Assembly (NCBI GenBank): GCA_002256705.1
Contig: NQJI01000060.1
Coordinates: forward strand, 1 to 7,864
Direction: 5' to 3'
Source: Methylococcaceae bacterium NSM2-1
GTDB taxonomy: Bacteria > Pseudomonadota > Gammaproteobacteria > Methylococcales > Methylomonadaceae
DNA length: 7,864 bases
The position numbers were made by a program, and so were the translations under genes. Positions 6,530-7,864 of this stretch are shown piece by piece. Within the stretch, counting starts at the first letter, position 1, and every line of letters begins with the position of its first letter. The notes under the pieces were generated by a model. The model ran no database searches, was not told the origin of the DNA, and saw only the letters and a program-made list of their open reading frames with translations.

Positions 6530-6635
6530 GAAATTTATCCTCTGGACTCAAGTTGACGAAAAAACACGTCGTCGCTTTCTATACAATGCTGAGAGTCGCA
6601 AAAAGGTGCTCAGTAACAAAGTATTAAAGAACTAA
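6489..6635 (+). CDS. Doubtful 48-codon small ORF in the cassette-MBL spacer
   Basis: From the ATG at 6489 (or the internal ATG at 6528) a frame runs to TAA at 6633-6635. The second half is strongly basic and protein-like (ILWTQVDEKTRRRFLYNAES, then RKKVLSNKVLKN). No Shine-Dalgarno precedes either ATG. It overlaps the minus-strand small ORF, so at most one is likely to be real. I know no family for it. Confidence 0.15.
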   Translation: MVTISAWGAFVLSMKFILWTQVDEKTRRRFLYNAESRKKVLSNKVLKN

Positions 6636-6637
6636 TC

Positions 6638-6664
6638 TTGTCGAAAAAGCAGTATGTGTATAAT
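6638..6664 (+). promoter_or_regulatory. Probable promoter of the MBL-fold gene
   Basis: A perfect -10 TATAAT (6659-6664) is preceded by TTGTCG (6638-6643, four of six -35 bases) at a short 15-bp spacing. The start would be near 6671, just before the AGGAG ribosome site (6674-6678), leaving a leader of about 15 nt. This suggests that the MBL gene is transcribed independently of the chaperone operon. Confidence 0.45.
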
Positions 6665-6685
6665 AACTAATCGAGGAGATTTGAA

Positions 6686-7285
6686 ATGAAACAATTACAT
6701 AGAAAAGACTTATTTGGCTGGTCAGAGTTTAATAAGGAACGCAATCTGGATTTTCATAGCGTGCTTTGGGTACGTGACGGCGGCAATGTATTAATTGATC
6801 CCCTGCCGATGTCAGAACATGATCACAGCCATTTGCAACGATTGGGCGGCGTCGATTTCATCGTCATAACCAATAGTGACCATTGCCGAGATGCTGAGCA
6901 TATTGCAAGCAGCACGGGCGCCGCGATTTATGGTCCATCAGGTGAAGAAGATACGTTCCCAATTTCCTGCGAACGCTGGCTTCATGACAATGAAGAAGTC
7001 GTCCCAGGATTGATTGCTTATCAACTTGACGGTTCTAAAACGCGGGGAGAACTCGCCCTGCTTTTGGAACACACCACACTGATAACAGGCGATTTAATAC
7101 GCTGTCATATCGGTGGTGAATTATGCATGTTGCCGGAAACGAAACTTACTGATGTACACAAGGCTATTCAATCGGTCAAGCGTATTGCAGATTTGCCCGG
7201 TATTAAAGCGGTTCTACCGGGTGATGGCTGGCCGTTGTTTAATCATGGCAGTGAAGCACTGCATCGCCTGGCAAGATCGCTTTAA
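6686..7285 (+). CDS. Metallo-beta-lactamase-fold protein with degenerate metal site
   Basis: This 199-residue cytoplasmic protein has the order of elements of an MBL-fold hydrolase. GGNVLIDPLP (32-41) is the first beta region with Asp38. FIVITNSDHCRDA (58-70) sits where HxHxDH is expected. LDGSKTRGELALLLEHTTLITGD (114-136) corresponds to the PGHTxGS...LFTGD region, and AVLPGDGWPLF (175-185) to the final PGHG motif. Only Asp65, His66 and Asp136 of the usual ligands remain; the first two histidines, the third-motif histidine (Ser117 here) and the last histidine (Asp180) are replaced. Some MBL relatives are metal-poor or non-catalytic, so hydrolase activity is doubtful and the substrate is unknown. 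A strong AGGAG (6674-6678) at 7-nt spacing fixes the start. The gene is 232 bp after the chaperone operon, with its own promoter-like sequence and a hairpin after the stop. Confidence 0.86.
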   Translation: MKQLHRKDLFGWSEFNKERNLDFHSVLWVRDGGNVLIDPLPMSEHDHSHLQRLGGVDFIVITNSDHCRDAEHIASSTGAAIYGPSGEEDTFPISCERWLHDNEEVVPGLIAYQLDGSKTRGELALLLEHTTLITGDLIRCHIGGELCMLPETKLTDVHKAIQSVKRIADLPGIKAVLPGDGWPLFNHGSEALHRLARSL

Positions 7286-7305
7286 TCCGACTGCCAATTG
7301 AAACA

Positions 7306-7357
7306 AGTTTGCAGGCCGTACACGCTGATCTATAGGAGCATGTACGGCCTGCAAACT
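7306..7357. repeat. Perfect 17-bp inverted repeat (strong hairpin) after the MBL gene
   Basis: AGTTTGCAGGCCGTACA (7306-7322) is exactly complementary to TGTACGGCCTGCAAACT (7341-7357). Inside, after one C/A mismatch, GCT (7324-7326) pairs with AGC (7337-7339), leaving a 10-nt loop. The stem starts 21 nt after the MBL stop codon. There is no run of T after either arm, so it is not a classical intrinsic terminator, although it could block or protect the 3' end of the message. It could equally be a copy of a dispersed REP-like palindromic element. Confidence 0.9.
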
Positions 7358-7418
7358 GCATCAGCTACGGAATTTAGGATTAAGATATCGATTTGAAAAA
7401 TTTTAAGCAATTTCGACT

Positions 7419-7547
7419 TCACCTGTTTTCTGTACCGATAAAACTCCAGCAATAAGCCATCAAAATACCGAGAATATAAAAGGATTTTCCGAAAAATTCA
7501 TTTACGATTCGCAAATGCTGGCAATACAACTGATTTAATGAATCGTT
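7419..7547 (-). pseudogene. Possible gene remnant or small membrane peptide
   Basis: The minus strand is open for 42 codons from just after a stop (7548-7550) to TGA at 7419-7421. It reads NDSLNQLYCQHLRIV, then NEFFGKSFYILGILMAYCWS, ending FIGTENR. The hydrophobic stretch (about residues 22-37) could span a membrane. The only ATG is at residue 30; a TTG start near residue 7 is possible, but I see no supporting ribosome site. It is best regarded as debris from a decayed gene. Confidence 0.2.
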
Positions 7548-7578
7548 TTAGTCAATCGGGCTGTATTCGAACTAATAA

Positions 7579-7848
7579 TTTATCGGAACAAGAGCAAGTC
7601 GATACAATGAATGGCAATATGATGATGGGTTCAATAATAAATACCAGGATGAACATCCCGACAGTGTCAGTTTTTTTGATATGGGCCTCTATGAAAATCT
7701 TTTGCATCTATTGGAACCAACTCACTTATACCCGGTTTATGAAATTAGGTGTCTAACAATTTTGATTTCTACTTTGTATTTTATGAAAATGTTTTCTATT
7801 ATTTATCCGATATGTCAATTAATCGACCATTGTAGAATCAGGGGATAA
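7579..7848 (+). pseudogene. Coding-like fragment without a proper start, probably a frameshifted remnant
   Basis: From 7609 the frame reads EWQYDDGFNNKYQDEHPD (residues at 7609-7662), then SVSFFDMGLYENLLHLLEPT and HLYPVYEIR to about 7749, a composition typical of real protein. After that it turns into hydrophobic, random-looking sequence up to TAA at 7846-7848. The first ATG in frame is at 7681, inside the good part. A neighbouring frame from the ATG at 7538 contains NLSEQEQVDT just before 7609, so a single frameshift around 7603-7610 would join the two into one longer reading frame. I recognise no family. A broken gene is my preferred reading. Confidence 0.3.
7774..7802 (+). promoter_or_regulatory. 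Possible promoter of the gene entering at the right edge
   Basis: TTGTAT (7774-7779, three of six -35 bases) and TATTAT (7797-7802, five of six -10 bases) are separated by an ideal 17 bp. The start would be near 7809, with a leader of about 43 nt. The region is very AT-rich, so chance matches are likely. Confidence 0.28.
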
Positions 7849-7851
7849 AAA

Positions 7852-7864
7852 ATGAATATTATAG
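7852..7864 (+). CDS. First codons of an unidentified gene (cut by window edge)
   Basis: The ATG at 7852 is preceded by AGGGGA (7840-7845) at about 6-nt spacing, a good Shine-Dalgarno. Only Met-Asn-Ile-Ile is visible, so nothing can be said about the product. The strong ribosome site and the upstream promoter-like sequence argue for a real gene start. Confidence 0.5.

Larger units (their letters stand above)
7360..7851. other. AT-rich intergenic stretch with coding-like debris
   Basis: These 490 bp are visibly richer in A/T than the upstream genes and hold no complete convincing gene. Fragments that read like protein occur on both strands (annotated separately), together with a promoter-like sequence near the right edge. 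No tRNA, transposase or terminal repeat is recognisable. Confidence 0.6.

Noticed and set aside
7113..7301. Plus-strand frame overlapping the 3' end of the MBL gene
   Set aside because: Out-of-frame shadow; the MBL frame has the ribosome site and the fold motifs.

Overview
The window looks like a chromosomal segment from a gammaproteobacterium. Base composition is moderate, GcvH and GrxC are of gammaproteobacterial type, and the overall style recalls Methylococcales-like methanotrophs; that last assignment is only an impression. No phage, plasmid, CRISPR, rRNA or tRNA gene is visible.

Left edge (1-582): the first 63 codons of gcvH (glycine cleavage H protein) run leftwards out of the window. 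grxC (glutaredoxin 3) runs rightwards. The 135-bp divergent spacer holds an unusual heptamer repeat array that can fold into a long interrupted hairpin and may supply -35 sequences to both genes.

Core (739-6453): five genes on the + strand are packed like one operon. They are an 838-aa TPR-type helical repeat protein, a 112-aa J-domain protein, a 215-aa GrpE-like nucleotide exchange factor, a 579-aa DnaK/HscC-like Hsp70 and a 146-aa protein with an N-terminal zinc ribbon. The junctions are a 16-nt gap, a 4-bp ATGA overlap, a 19-nt gap and a 1-bp TGATG overlap. This is a complete auxiliary Hsp70 machine: ATPase, J protein, exchange factor and two likely adaptors. The J domain has PPD where HPD is expected, and the Hsp70 has a short lid and no acidic EEVD-like tail. 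I infer a specialised chaperone circuit separate from the housekeeping DnaK-DnaJ-GrpE system; its client is unknown.

Right part (6454-7864): a 232-bp spacer contains two tiny back-to-back open frames of doubtful status. It is followed by a 199-aa metallo-beta-lactamase-fold protein with its own promoter-like sequence and a strong Shine-Dalgarno. Most of its metal ligands are replaced. A perfect 17-bp inverted repeat lies just beyond it. The following AT-rich 490 bp contains coding-like fragments on both strands (probable gene debris) and then the first codons of a new gene with a good Shine-Dalgarno at the right edge.
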